A stretch of DNA of 64,000 bases from Paraspadella gotoi (GCA_051294375.1 CM119264.1:21275930-21339929), one strand, 5' to 3'; shown: positions 37,273-51,170, counted from the stretch's first letter. Made by a program: numbers and translations. The notes: a model not told the origin generated them from the sequence alone.

Positions 37273-38257
37273 GAACAACGCTCCTCCAAATGTCAAACGC
37301 AATTTCGTGAGTTTTCGCAGATCCTGTCGGGAAAATTAAGGGGAAAGGGTTTTTACACGAGGAGAAAAAACTTATGTGGCGTGTTTCATAAATGGCGCAC
37401 GTTGAGGCCAACATACCTACGCCTTTGCAAATCCCGATGCCACCTCTGCATCCACGCTTTGCTGATATTCAATGCATTTTTCAGCTTCATTGAAAATATC
37501 ACGACGTCACATCCGCTGAGTTTTTTTCAAGTAATATGGTAAACATTAAACAATTTATTTAGTATTTTAGGAATACCACTTTTTAGAAGAATTTTCCAAA
37601 TTTTATCATTTTATTAAAAATTTTAAAATTTTAAAAATGCTACGTATAATCGTAGTAAAAAAAACTTGAATATTGAACTAAGCATAAAATATCAGTAGAA
37701 TTTTTTCGGTTTTATGAAATGAGGACGTGTGTCCTTATGACTGCGACAAAGAATCAACCAAGAAAAAATGGAATGGGGAAAGTGAGGGGGAACCTGAGGG
37801 GGCCGATGGGGGCCTGGGTGGCTTGGGCGGCCTGAGGGGGCGGGGGATGCCGTCGCGGGCCGAGGGATGCCTGAGCGGGCCGATGGGGGCTGGAGAGGAA
37901 TGGAGGAAGGAAGGTCGATCGCAATTTTGTGGAATTTAGAAATCCGATCAGGAACGGGTCACGGCCGGAGCTTTATTCTCATTTGCATATTTAAATTGTC
38001 CCGTCGGCCATAGCGTTGAATATCCCATAGTGAAAATACGGATAATTTCTTTGGAAACTAGAGATTAGTTCAGACTCGGCTTAGACTTGGCTAATTTTCT
38101 CATTTTTTTAAACGAATAGCACTGAGGTAAGTATTGACTCTGGAGACAGTTTTAAGGAATTTTGGAACTTTTTCTTTTTTTTTCCCCACTTTTTTAAATA
38201 GAAAAAACCGAAAACATGTAAAATGAGGAAAAATGGCAGCTGGGGAAAGTTTTTTAT

Positions 38258-38263
<6 letters not shown>

Positions 38264-38321
<58 letters not shown>
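38264..38321. repeat. (CT)n microsatellite
   Basis: About 29 CT units, in intron 1. Confidence 0.95.
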
Positions 38322-38325
<4 letters not shown>

Positions 38326-39127
38326 CTATATAACTCTGTCTCTCTCTCTCTTTATCTTAATCTCTTTCTCTATCTCTCTCCCTCTCCCACTTTCCATAAA
38401 CAGATAAACACTGAAAACTTATCCCCCGAGAAATTTGATACAACCCCGCGCATTTCAGAGGCGAAGCGGGAGAATTATTCATATTTTATCGTTTTCTATT
38501 ATTCATACATTTTTTTTTTTTTTTTGTCTTTCCACTTTTTTTGTCCCGACGCTTTTACTGCCTTCACGAGAAAAAAAATCAAAAAGATAAAAATTCTGCA
38601 TGCATTTTTTAAAACCTTTGAAAGTATCTCTTCCCGAAGTATTACCGTTTTCCTCAGCTTACTTCAGTATCCAAAGTTTTTATTTTATCTTTTCTTTTAC
38701 TTGTTAATCAACTTGTTTTTAAAAAAAATTTTGATTAAAAGTTTAGAAAATCAGTGGAAAAAAACTAGCCCAATATAAAGTCCGTTTTAATTAATGTCCG
38801 TCCGAAGCTAACATTTCCAACATTTTCCTCTTCCTTTGAATTTTTATTTGTTTTCCCCACTTCCCTCTCTCCTCCCGCTCCATTGCCCCAACGACTCCCC
38901 TACCCCTTCGATCCAGCAAAGGGCCGGAAACCGGATCCGCCGCTCCTTGAGGACAATAAAGGAGCCGGAATGAATTCGACTCATTTGGTCGCCAGTTTTC
39001 ACTTAATGGACGAATTTATGCTCCACATCAAAAAAAATCTGAGCTTAATTCTTCCTGATTACGAGTCGCGACAAGGATTATGGGTAAGAGAGGGAAGCGG
39101 GAGGGAGAGGGGTTTATAGATGGGTTT

Positions 39128-39128
<1 letters not shown>

Positions 39129-39220
<92 letters not shown>
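39129..39220. repeat. (GATA)n microsatellite
   Basis: About 23 perfect GATA units, decaying to scattered units up to about 39335. Confidence 0.97.
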
Positions 39221-39221
<1 letters not shown>

Positions 39222-39764
39222 TAATTAATAGAAAGATACATAGTTATATAATCCTACGGATAGATAAATAATAATTAGATAGCCAGACCGATAGATAGAT
39301 TGATAGAGCGATAGATAGATTGATAGATAGATAAGCAAACCAATCGATGGAAAAGTTCGTCGGCTCACTATGAAAAAAAGTCCCTCGCTGCGAAAATGGC
39401 GTTCGGTGACCGCATTTACGATTCGAGGTGAAATCTTTATTTCGCCAGAAAAAAGATCGATAAAAAAAAACGCTTGCCTTGACAGAAAAATAAAAAAAAA
39501 GGACCTAATGGCTTCGACGCGGATCAGAAAAAGCGTAGACCTTTAAACCGACGAAAAAAAGTTTCGTTTTACGGTCGACAATTTATCGCTTAAAATGGAT
39601 TTCTCTCTCTCGTTTTACATAAATAATCTCGTTTTAAAAGTCGAATGATAATTCCTCGTTCTGATCTGTCGTCCGTAACGAAGACAAATTGCCGAAGACA
39701 CCGTCAGCAAAGACGCGTCGCGATTGGAAGAACCCGGGGGCTGACACGACGCCGTGGAGTCGAT

Positions 39765-39765
39765 C

Positions 39766-39838
<73 letters not shown>
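39765..39838. repeat. (GA)n tract
   Basis: GA dinucleotide repeat with one interruption, in intron 1. Confidence 0.95.
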
Positions 39839-39841
<3 letters not shown>

Positions 39842-40648
39842 CATTTTTTTTATATAGTGACTCTGAAGAAGAAAGAAAGAGAAGGGTTAATACGACTCGA
39901 GATTAATAGGGTGAGGCTACTTTGTGGTAGGGCATAGAACGTTATAGACGTCGTTGTCATCGAGGTCGTCAGTTTCACCCGTTAGGTGGTACACTGAATG
40001 CGACCCTTTACCACTCCAACTTTTTAAAATTACTTTTCTCAGTTAATTTTTTGCGCTAGCCAGCGCTTTTATCTTTTTACTCGTATGTCGCTTGAAAAAA
40101 TTTCATTGTGGTATTTTTAAGCATTCAGGTTTTTATTCCTACAACCCTACAATGGTCTCTTCACTCGCTTACATCTTTTTTCAACGTTTACCATTATGGA
40201 AAAAAAATTGTCGCGGTTACTTTCCAGCTATTTTTCTGCATTTTAATGTAAGAATCGAAAAATAAAATTTAGATATCAAGAAACTCTTGTGATTCATATG
40301 AGCTGTATCTTATTTATGTACGACAAAAAATACAAGAGTTCCATGCTACCTTCTTTTTTATCTTTTTCATATCCATATTTTTTATTTATATTAATTTCTG
40401 GTTCTTTTTTATTACTTTTTGAGTTAAACCGTTACTATTAAAAATCCCAGCCTTTTCTCAGTCTCATGTTAAATGGTTATTGCATCATCTTCATTAGGAT
40501 AGATTCAGGGATGAATCTTAATTCATATATCAAAAAAAGAGTAATTTTAAAAATATATTGATGCTGTAGATGCTCCAGAATATTTTTTTCAATCCTTTTC
40601 ACTGCTTGCCAAAGACCATTTTTTGCCCAAAATATAATAAAAAATATT

Positions 40649-40779
40649 ATGAAATTGGTACAACCAATATAAAAAAATTATCCATTCATTTAATAAATAA
40701 GCTATCTTGCCCCTGACTTTGGACAGGCTTTGGTGGTTTAAGGCCTCCATCACTCTTACAAGATAATGACATAGCAGGT
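40649..40779 (+). repeat. 130-bp dispersed repeat, copy 1
   Basis: Nearly identical to 59483-59611, sharing sharp ends (ATGAAATTGGTACAACCAAT to ACATAGCAGGT) with unrelated flanks. No tRNA boxes or ORF. Probably a short non-autonomous element. Confidence 0.8.
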
Positions 40780-41106
40780 CCCTGCAAGCTTTCAATATTA
40801 ATAATAATATGAGTAGTCCTCTTGATCAAAAAGAGGTGAAAACAGTTAGAGATAACCTCTTTTGGAAGTAATTGTATGCAATAATAATTTTATGCTGTTG
40901 TGAAATAATATTTTATTCAGTCCGACAATTTTTTCTTCCATCTTGGTAGTAGTTCAACAGGCGCAACCGACTATTACTTCAAACTCTTTCCCATATCTCT
41001 TACTACTCCTTTTCTCCCCTCACGCACATTCTTTGACACAGAACTCTACTTTCTCCAATCCATTTCCTTTAACTCTTCCTTCACTACTCCAACCCTCTCG
41101 ACTGAC

Positions 41107-41249
41107 CTGTATGAGACCGTCGATCCGACGGGGACGACCTGATATTCCACTGGGACGTTGACCTGTGCCCCCTGGAGGTCGCTCTGCCCGAAGAGGGATT
41201 CGACGAGGAGCAGCACCGTCGCCAATGACGTCGCCAACCCACGATTCAT
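41107..41249 (-). CDS. Exon 1: start codon and signal peptide
   Basis: Codes residues 1-47 and two bases of codon 48. The start is ATG in an AAA-ATG context. The first residues (MNRGLATSLATVLLLVE) form a basic end and hydrophobic core, with likely cleavage near Gly21/Gln22. The mature end then enters the A-B strands of Ig domain 1. The donor is CAG|GTCAGT. Exit phase is 2, and codon 48 is completed by exon 2 across a 12.2-kb intron. A longer overlapping ORF in another frame lacks signal-peptide character and was ignored. Confidence 0.85.
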
Positions 41250-41259
41250 TTTCGGTGGC

Positions 41260-41460
41260 GATGGAGGAAGAGGATCGAAGGATGCGGAAGAGGAAGAGTA
41301 TTGTAGGAGGAAGGGGAAGAGGATCGTTAGACGCGGAAGAGGAAGAGGATCGATGAAGGTGAAAGAGGATCGTAGGAGGTAGAGGAAGGAGAGAATTATC
41401 GGATGTGGAACCGGAAAAATATCTTTGGAGTGGGAATAGGAAGAGGATCAATGGATCTTC
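41260..41460. repeat. Degenerate purine-rich repeat upstream of the start codon
   Basis: Several imperfect units of about 30 bp built on GGAAGAGGATCG, immediately 5' of the Ig-gene ATG, so likely in the 5' UTR or promoter. No TATA box or other core element recognised. Confidence 0.6.
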
Positions 41461-42738
41461 GTAGGGGGGAGCTGGAAAAGTATCAAGGATGGTGGAAGAG
41501 AAAGGAGATCGTCCGAGACAGAAGAAAAAAATTGGTGGAAAAGAAATGACAGAAATCCGAGTTTAAGTAATTTTTTTTAACGTTACGCGTTGTAATTTGT
41601 GACGTTACTCTTTTCAATTTGTGAAGTCATCGCGACGGTTCAACGACCGTCGCTCATTATTTCTTTCCGCGGCGTCAAACGACGAGACGTTTTGACTGAT
41701 TGATTTGTCGTGTGTGTGTCGCGTCGCTAGGTTACTCTTCGAACGTCGCGGAGAAAATATTCGACGAATGACGCTGCGCGAATCGGCTACGTCTGTCGAT
41801 GAAATTTTATGACGTCTCAAGCTGCGGATTCATATGAAGAAGTTACATTTTGTGAGCGTAGAGAAGTCTTTATTTAAATAATTATTTTACATTTTACTGT
41901 TTCTCTTCGCTTGCGATTTCAATTTCAGGCGTATCCAAATAAAGCGGATTCAGACATAAAATCTGTATAAAAAAATGAAAAAAAAGTATCATTAACATGA
42001 AATTTATAATCTCCGTTGCTTTGACGTTAAATAGTAATCAATTTTTCCATATATTATGTTGTAAGTCGTAAAGAGAACGGGATAATGACGGTTAATTACT
42101 TCACGCGCTCGTGGAATCATAACCTCTCGTAAAAATCTCGCTTTTCTGAGTTTCTCTTAATCTTGATTGGGAACTTTGATTTTTGGAATAAGATGCCGAC
42201 TTCATTAGAAAGGAAAACTGTTCAATTTCCCAGCCGCGCGTCGTGGGGGGGGGGGCGAGTTTAAGTTAAAGGGAAGGAAGGTAAAGTAGGAGATTAGAAA
42301 ATCGCAGTTAAGCACTCGGCCTCTCTCCCCCCTCAGTCTGATGTGAGCAAGGACTGACTTTATTAGGAAGAAAAAAACTTTTCTCTCGACACGATCCGAG
42401 AATTTTCTCTAATTGACTTCGAGGAGAGGGAAAGGTAAAAAAAGGGAGAAAATCTCTAAAGAAATAACGAGTGCCTCAACTTGACGCTTAATTAGTAGGA
42501 TTGGAGGGTGGAACTTTTTTAAAAATTAAAAAACTTCTCTTGTTATGGAAAAGTGTGATGAAGGAAAGAAAGAGAAGGTGACGAAGAAATCAAGAAGTCA
42601 GAAAGGAAAGAAAAGGAGAGAAGGAAAAAAAAATATCGGCTTAAAAAAGTAGGTATTTGAATTAGAACAGATGGCACGACGGAGGAAGAGAAAAAAATAA
42701 AAAGGAGAAAAATAAAAGGGAGGTAAGGGGAGGAATGA
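41461..42738. other. Gene-free stretch
   Basis: No gene or element recognised. A run of G's lies near 42245-42254. Confidence 0.5.
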
Positions 42739-42810
42739 GAAAAATAAAGAAAGAAAGAAGGAAAGAAAAAAAAGAAAGAAAGAAAGAAAGAAAGATGTAA
42801 AGAAATAAAA

Positions 42811-42886
<76 letters not shown>

Positions 42887-42958
42887 AAAAAGAAAAAAAG
42901 AAAAAAAGAAAAAAAGAAAGAGAGAAAGAAAGAAAGAAAAAAAAGAAAGAAAGTAAGG
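42739..42958. repeat. (GAAA)n-rich tract
   Basis: Long GAAA array with interruptions, about 220 bp. Confidence 0.95.
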
Positions 42959-43447
42959 AAGTAAGGAAAAAGGCAATGAAAACACATCGAAAGAAGAAAA
43001 ATAAAAATAAAAAAAAGTACAGAAAAAAAGATAGAAAGACGGTAGAGAATAAGAAAAGAAAAGAATGATGCCTTGCGGAAAGGAAAATAGCAGACGTCCG
43101 ACGCTTGATTCATTTCTAGAATAATGGGAGGAATGAGGGAAGGAAGGAATGAGGGAAGGAAGGAATGAAGTATTTGCCGCGTGAACGGATGAACGGTCGA
43201 CCGTCTCATGATCGAGGAAAGGCGTCGTCAAACGACGCAAAAATTGTCAGACGCCGAAGAATTACACTTTAACATCTGGCGGTGAGCGTTTTACAACGAA
43301 TAACTTTGAAAAGACGCACGGTTAACAGTTTATATGTTTTATATCGCAGTTCTATTGACGACGTGTTTTGTTGCAAAATAATTTTTTTTTTTAAGATTTT
43401 ACGTTTTCGCGAAAATCCGATTTTTTTTTAAATTTGGCGCGCGCGAG

Positions 43448-43461
43448 GTTGTCATGGCAAC
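43448..43461 (+). promoter_or_regulatory. RFX X-box match
   Basis: GTTGTCATGGCAAC fits the RFX consensus RYYNYYATRRNRAC at every position and is nearly symmetric. It lies in a small CpG-rich patch. No gene recognised next to it. Confidence 0.35.
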
Positions 43462-44356
43462 CAAGTAGAAAGGACGACGGAGGGCACGCGCAGGTAAACG
43501 AAAATAAATATGTCTGCGCTTTCATCGTGTCCAAAGAAAATGTCGACGTTACGCAAATAGCAAACTTTTTTTTTCAAAAATGTGTTTAAAGGTATAAGAT
43601 TGATTAAATATTCAGTTAAAAAAAATTAAGAATTCTTTAATTAAAGTTCGTAGCATAGAATTGTTGTTTTATTTGGCTTTTTATCTAATTTTTTCCACTC
43701 TAATCCGCGATACAAAAGATAATCTATACTATACTCCTGTCTTCTCTTTTTGGAATCTTTGGAATTTTCGTCAGCTCAGGTTAGAAAACGGTGTCCAAGT
43801 GAAAAGGAAAGAAATCCCCAGCGTTCATCTTTCCCAGGAACATCGGTCGTGAATCAAACCTTCACCAAATTTACGATCGTCTTTTGTTTATTTGGCTCCG
43901 GCGCTTTTTTTCCCGCCACTTCTCGTTCTACCATCTCGATCGAGCGCCCACTGACCCGTCATGGTTACCTTGGGTCTTCTCTTTTGCCACAAGGCCACAC
44001 GATCAACATCAGATAAGTGAATCACTCACTCCAAACGCATCAACTGACTACAAAACTTCTGTACCCACCGTGAACTTTTCGCCCTTTGTAGGCTTACCCT
44101 TAATCCTCTCTTCACCCTATGTATCTCCCAGCCAAAGCTTTTCCCACCTCTATACCATCTTATTCCACCCAATCGCCCTCTTTCACCACCCTTTCGCCCT
44201 CTTTGCCTGCCCCTTCACCACTGTCGACGCCCTCTTGAGCTTCGCGGGAAACGTCCCCACGTCTTCGCATCACTTAACTCTCCTCGTAAAACGTTGGAGA
44301 CGCAGGTCCTAAAAAAAAGGAACAAAAGAACAAAGGGAAGAAAAAGAAAAGAATCA

Positions 44357-44489
<133 letters not shown>

Positions 44490-44617
44490 GAAAGCGGAGA
44501 TGTACCGGAATTCGAAAAGAAGCTCGGAATGCAACAGGAGAAGAAAATGAAATAAACAACTTTCAGCAAAAAATGTCGGATCTGCCTACGATAATTAAGC
44601 GGTAATTAATTAATTAA

Positions 44618-44697
<80 letters not shown>

Positions 44698-44761
44698 ATA
44701 CTATAGTAGAAATAATTACAAAAAAGTACAAATAATTTTTTTAACTATTATTATTTTAACT

Positions 44762-45008
44762 ACTGGCATCATTTTTTTAATCACACAATTTTTTCATCTT
44801 GCATCATTTTTTTTTAACTTGCACCAATTTTTCAACTTGCATCATTTTTTTTAAATTTCATACTTTTTTCAACTTGCATACTTTTTTTAACTTGCATCAT
44901 TTTTTTAACTCGCATCATTTTTTCAACTTGCATCTTTTTTTCAACTTGCATCATTTTTTCAACTTGCATTATTCTTTCAACTTGCATCATTCTTTCAACT
45001 TGTATCAT
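44762..45008. repeat. Minisatellite of about 18-bp units
   Basis: Tandem units like AACTTGCATCATTTTTTC, about 13 copies with variable T runs, inside HINE copy 2. Confidence 0.85.
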
Positions 45009-45010
45009 TG

Positions 45011-45229
45011 GCATTGCCTAGGTTCACCCCGCCTATAACTTATACTAAGTATAAGTATGACACTTTCAGATGTGACCCGGTGGCTGATTGAGTAAAGCCA
45101 TCAGCTCATGACCACTCATCCCAACCTGCTACCTACCCTGCGGGAAGCGTGAGGACGGCCGTAAGCCACCTTGGGGGTGTGGCAAACCGTCAAGCCTGGT
45201 TCCAAGCCCAGGACCCGTTCCATGGCTGC
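45011..45229 (+). repeat. tRNA-derived SINE, copy B
   Basis: Partner of 36051-36266 with the same start (GCATTG then TTCACCCCGCCTATAA) and end (GTTCCATGGCTG). The tRNA-like part carries TGGCTGATTGAG. It is nested in HINE copy 2, so it inserted later. Confidence 0.7.
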
Positions 45230-46144
45230 TTAGGGTGTTTCACCCAAATTTAAAAAGTTTTCAGATATTAATTTACATCTAGGAAAATATGTTGGGAGGT
45301 AAAAAAATAAGATTGTACTACTTTTTGTCAAAATTGGTGCAACACCCTTAGTGCTACCCTCGCCTAAAGGTTAAAAAAGCACACCTTGGGCACATTTTCG
45401 TCAATTGACTGAATCCTAGTGAGCCAATCCACGTCCATTGGCTGCTATAGGGGGTTATAGAAGATACGCATAATTAATTAATTAAGTAAAGTGAAAAAAT
45501 GATGTAATTTTAAAAAATGATGCAAGTTAAAAAATGATATCATTTTTTCACTTTACCTAATTAAATAATTTATTTAAACATTTATGAGTAAGCATAAATA
45601 ATAAAGATTCAAGTAAATGTAGCTTAAGTTTTTTCCATCTAAACTCATTTCCACTGGTAAAATTCCATCGAAACTTTATATATAGCTTCGTCACACAAAC
45701 ACACAAAATTTAGACTCAATCTTTTAATTCAATTATGATTAATTCGAGTAATTATGGGTTAAAATAAGTAAAAAGATTTTAGTAAATGCGACTTATGTTT
45801 TTTTCCATTTAAACTCATTTCCAATCGCACGATTCCATCGAAACTTTATATCCAGATCAATCACACACTTTGCTACCCACACACAAAATTTCAATCCAAT
45901 CCAACCATCCAATCACGAGTAATTGGAGTTTACTGCTAAGGTGGGACGGACAGACAGACGGACAGACGGACAGACGGACGGCTGGACAGACGGACGGAAG
46001 GACGGACATCATTTTTTAGCATAATTTATCACAATTTGATGTTCTGACATGATATAAGTGAATGCACGACTAGATTGAGGGGGCGGACCGACGGGCCGAC
46101 AAAGTGGATTATAGAGTCGGGATCTGCTGATAAGCAGATCCGAC

Positions 46145-47707
46145 TAAAACAGTTTTGAGGGGAAAAAAAGGAAATTCTTTTGGGAGTAAAACGATTTAGA
46201 TTTGAATGAAAAACAACCTGCAGGCAACAGATAAAACAAAACAGAATATAAACGAAAAACGTATGCGACAGCAAACGAAAAAAAATGTAGATAGAAGTGT
46301 GATTGTAAAGCTTATATAATAAATAAATTAATAAATTATAATAAATTAAATAAATACAAAAAGGTTTTTTTTAATTTTTAACAGTTCACTTTGAGTCCAC
46401 GCTATCTTCTTTCTGCCATTCCCTTGCCAATCTTGTGCCATTTCCCTTGCCATTCCCCGTGCATGGAACCGACGAGTCTCGCTCCTTAATCGTCGGCCTC
46501 ATGATTCAACGATAAACCGAATTGAATATTCAAATCGAACGGCGACTTGGTTCAGCGATTCGCCGTTCCTTCCATCCTGAATATGGAGAGAAGAACGTTG
46601 AGAATAGAGTTTAAACTTTAAAACCTTCATCTCGTAAAACATATGATTATACGAAATAATTGGGTAAAATAAAAAAGGAATTTAGTGACAACGTCCTACC
46701 AAAATGTGATTGGAAACAAGGCGTTTACTATGGATGTATAACAATAATAAATAGTCTCTTTCCCAATATTACAGTTATTTTTTCTTCATTGTACAATGTA
46801 CAATGTACAATATGGTTCTGCACTGTCACCGATTGAGTGGAGCAGAGAATGAAACGAAGGAAGATTGGCGGCTGGAAACGGCCCAAGGTCTCGACCTCTT
46901 TGAAAGGTCAACGTGAAAAGATGATCGCTTTGTCTGCCGCAAAGCCTATTCGCATCAATGATGTTGCCTTTTAGGTCACTTTCTTATTCATATGTTCAAT
47001 TCGGTTTATTTATTCAATTTCAATAACGTTCTATATTTTAAAAACTTTTAGTAATCTACTTTTTATATCGACAATAAAACGGCGCCTGAAAAACCATCAC
47101 TTTGATCAGAATATTTTTTTTTCAAAAAGAGCAAAAAAAAAAGTATCACAGTTCGACTCTTGGTATCGAGAGAAAATAAAACTAAAATGTGAAACATGAA
47201 AACCAAAAATTTTTTAATGAATTTTTCCGTTTTCTTTTCTTTTCTTTTTTTTCCCGTTTTCTCTGATTAAATGCAAAATTCTTTGGGCGCAAAAGAGACG
47301 AAGGCGCGAACCGCATTAGAGGGAAATTTAGGAGAAAAGAAGGCAAATAAAAAGAATCGAGAAAAAAAAAGAAGGAAAAATGAGAAAAAATCGGGGGAGG
47401 GAGGAAAGAAAAAGAGGAGAGAGAAAAAAAAACGTGAGAGGGGAGAAAGGAAAGAAAAGGGGGACAAATAAAAATCTTGGAGCGAAAAAATAGTAGCCCA
47501 AAGCAAAGAACGAAAGGAAAGAAAGAAAGAGAAAAAAAATCCAGACGCCATTTTATTTTGCTTAACCGATGAGGGCGGTTCATGTCATGAGCACAATTTC
47601 ATAACAAAAGACTCCATTAGCAGTAAGACTGGGATTCATGACTAATTCTCCAACGTGGTGTTGGTGCGTTCGTAGGAGAAAGTGGATATAGAGAAGAAAG
47701 TGGAGGT

Positions 47708-47708
<1 letters not shown>
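46145..47708. other. Gene-free stretch
   Basis: No gene recognised. Contains a short tandem TGTACAA motif near 46794-46810 and purine-rich sequence at 47330-47470. Confidence 0.5.

Positions 47709-47771
<63 letters not shown>
47709..47771. repeat. (GA)n microsatellite
   Basis: About 31 GA units. Confidence 0.95.
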
Positions 47772-47775
<4 letters not shown>

Positions 47776-48390
47776 TGAAAGTGATGGTAAGCGCTGGTAA
47801 GAGAAGCCAAAGGATTTTTTCGCGGCCCGCACTTTATACACTTAATATACAGTCGGACCAATGAGAAAAAGGAGAGCGCTCAGCCACGGTTTAAGCGGCT
47901 AAGAATTTAAGATAAATGACTCGGGGATAAGGGAGAAGAGAAAAAAAATCGCGGCGAGGAAATAAAAAGTAGAAATGTGTGGGGCCTTTTGGACGGAGGA
48001 AGCGAGAGAGGGAAGTGGGGGAACGATGAAGTGGAATCTGATGAGGAGAAAGAAAAAGCAAAGAAGATAGGAAGAAATTAGATGAAGATAAATAAAAAGC
48101 AAAGAAGATAGGAAAAAATCTGATGAAGAGAAAGACTAAAGCCGGAGGGAGGAAAGAGAGAGAGAGAGAGACATTGATATGTAGAAGAGGAAGGGAAGGG
48201 GCGAGGATCACGTGAATGAATGAAAATCAAAGGGGGGAAATTATGAAACGGAAAAGACCAAAAGATGAAGAAAGAAAGAGAAAAAAAAGGAGAAAAATGA
48301 AAAATCCGTCAGATGGCAAAAGAGAAGGGTTTAAAAGAACGCATAAATATATGATCTATCTTGAAAAAAGATGTCAATGATAAAATTAGT

Positions 48391-48560
<170 letters not shown>

Positions 48561-48870
48561 CATAAGTGTAAAACGAAATAGTAAAAACGACTGAAAATGA
48601 CGAGAGAAACGGAAAAGAAAACGGATGGAGAGAGAGAAAAAAATGGAGAGCAGACGGGAAGTACATCTGCGAATTCGTGACTCTTCTGCTTTTGACGTGA
48701 GAAATGGTGGAAAACGCGGGAGAGTCACGTGACGGCGAACTGTGGATCGCGTGATACCTGGAATGGACTCGGTGGTCTGGACTTTTCATAGACTTTGTGT
48801 TAATAATAATCTTTTAAGTGATGAAATTATATTTATATTATACGAAGCACATTTGTTTTGTGTCGACCGA

Positions 48871-48952
48871 TTATATATATATAATTATATATATATTATA
48901 TTATATAATAATTATATATATATAATTATATAATATATATTATATATATTAC
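48871..48952. repeat. AT dinucleotide-rich tract
   Basis: Almost pure A/T with TATATATA runs and internal palindromes. Confidence 0.9.
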
Positions 48953-49114
48953 CAATATAAATAAAAATATGCATTCAGAATAGACGCAAAATGTACATAA
49001 TAGAAGGGCAAGATTATAGCTATCATTAATTTTTACTGAAAAAAATTAAGAATAACAAAAACTAAAAAGCTAGGCGGAATGAAAAAAAAATATTGCCATA
49101 AAATGTTCGCTAAA

Positions 49115-49970
49115 ATGAATTCCGACTACTAAATATGCCGTGAAAAGTACTAAGAAAGGATGCCGTAAAGCCTGATATCAACAGTTAAGAATGAATTATT
49201 ATTTAATTAATTTAATAACAATTAAAATGAATTCCGACTACTAAATATGCCGTGAAAAGTACTAAGAAAGGATGCTGTAAAGCCTGATATCAACAGTTAA
49301 GAATGAATTAATTATTTAATTAATTTAATAACAATTAAAATGAATTCCAACTACTAAATATGCCGTGAAAAGTACTAAGAAAGGATGCTGTAAAGCCTGA
49401 TATCAACAGTTAAGAATGAATTAATTATTTAATTAATTTAATAACAATTTAAATGAATTCCGACTACTAAATATGCCGTGAAAAGTACTAAGAAAGGATG
49501 CTGTAAAGCCTGATATCAACAGTTAAGAATGATTATATTATTTAATTAATTTAATAACATTTAAATGAATTCTGACTAACTAAATATGCCGTGAAAAGTA
49601 CTAAGAAAGGATGCTGTAAAGCCTGATATCAACAGTTAGAATGAATTAATTATTTAATTAATTTAATAAAATTAAAATGAATTCCAACTACTAAAATATG
49701 CCGTGAAAAGTACTAAGAAAGGATGCTGTAAAGCCTGATATCAACAGTTAAGAATGAATTAATTATTTAATTAATTTAATAACAATTTAAATGAATTCGA
49801 CTACTAAATATGCCGTAAAAGTACTAAGAAAGGATGCTGTAAAGCCTGATATCAACAGTTAAGAATGAATTAATTATTTAATTAATTTAATAACAATTTA
49901 AATGAATTCCGACTACTAAATATGCCGTCAAAAGTAACTAAGAAAGGATGCCGTAAAGCCTGATATCAAC
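49115..49970 (+). repeat. Eight-copy tandem satellite, about 112-bp unit
   Basis: Units start with ATGAATTC at 49115, 49227, 49340, 49453, 49565, 49677, 49791 and 49902; the last is truncated. Each holds CTACTAAATATGCCGT, AGTACTAAGAAAGGATG and GCCTGATATCAACA, then an AT-rich tail. Units differ by few bases and one-base indels. Confidence 0.95.
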
Positions 49971-50956
49971 AATTTAAATTCGTTTCCTGTTCATGCAAAT
50001 GTTTTATTCATTAATTCATGAAAAAAAAACTTTTTCCCTCAGGAAAAAAACAACCTGTGACGAACATGGTGAATAAAATGACTGCGTAGATCCGCAGTTT
50101 TATCTTCGGGGTTCTTTGCATTTTTTTCTACCCAGAGCTGTCCTAGTGTCGGACGCTATCATCTCGCTACCAACTCCCCGAAGAAAAAAATAAAGAAATC
50201 CATAGCCTTTGTCGCCATTTTCATTTCATTGCATCCCATCAAAACCCTTCCGTCCCTCCATCTGTAACCATGGCGGATTCTGAGTAGAAGAAGCATAGAC
50301 TCCAATGGTCATAAAATGTAATCAAGTAAATATGATACAAGAAACAAAGAGAAACAGGAAGTAAAACTGTAAAACAAAATGAGGCACAAATCATGAATAA
50401 GGCACGTAGTATAAAGTAAACATAATAGTAGAAAGAACCAAATAAATGTCTATTGTCTATAAAAAAGTCCATGAGTATAACTTATAACTTATAACTTAAA
50501 ACTTACTATAAGGTCGACGATCCTGAAGGAGAGAAGCCATGAGCGTAACCGTAACACATCCATCCGTCCATCCGTCCATCCGTTTCTGACTGACGACAGT
50601 AACGACGATGTCGGCGTCGGGAACGATAATTTCGATCCAACATGAAATTGAAAACAAAAAGTAAAAAACGAAAGAAAAAAAAACGAGGCTTACGCCGCCT
50701 GGAAAACGACAACAACGACAACGAAAAATCAACTCGAGCGACAGGAGTGAACAGCATCGAAAAACTGAGAAGCCGTTGGTGGCGTTGCACGGAATGCAAT
50801 GACTCGTTTTGGTGGCGAAGATGACGTTCGTCATCAGCGAAGATAATCGCCGTCGCGAAGATGAAGATGATTATAATCAACGAGAAAAAAGACAAGAGGA
50901 TCATAACAAGAACAGCAAAAGCAACAACAAAACAATAACAACGACAATAACAAGAA

Positions 50957-51108
<152 letters not shown>

Positions 51109-51170
51109 CTAAGACGTTTCTCTCTGTGATGACGTCGATGAGGGCAGCGATGACAGGAATGGAACACCAG

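Larger units (their letters stand above)
44575..46144 (+). mobile_element. HINE/pearl-type element, copy 2
   Basis: Same ends as copy 1: GTCGGATCTGCCTACG on the left, and a 3' hairpin then AGATCCGAC before TAA on the right. In order it holds an (AAAT)n array (44617-44700), a minisatellite (44762-45008), an inserted SINE (45011-45229), two core units of about 150 bp (about 45612-45730 and 45780-45935), an ACGG/ACAG microsatellite (about 45945-46008) and the conserved tail. Non-coding, so mobilised in trans if at all. Confidence 0.78.

Noticed and set aside
41020-41451. Longer minus-strand frame overlapping exon 1
   Set aside because: It runs through a degenerate purine/pyrimidine repeat, and only the other frame gives a signal peptide and joins exon 2 in phase.
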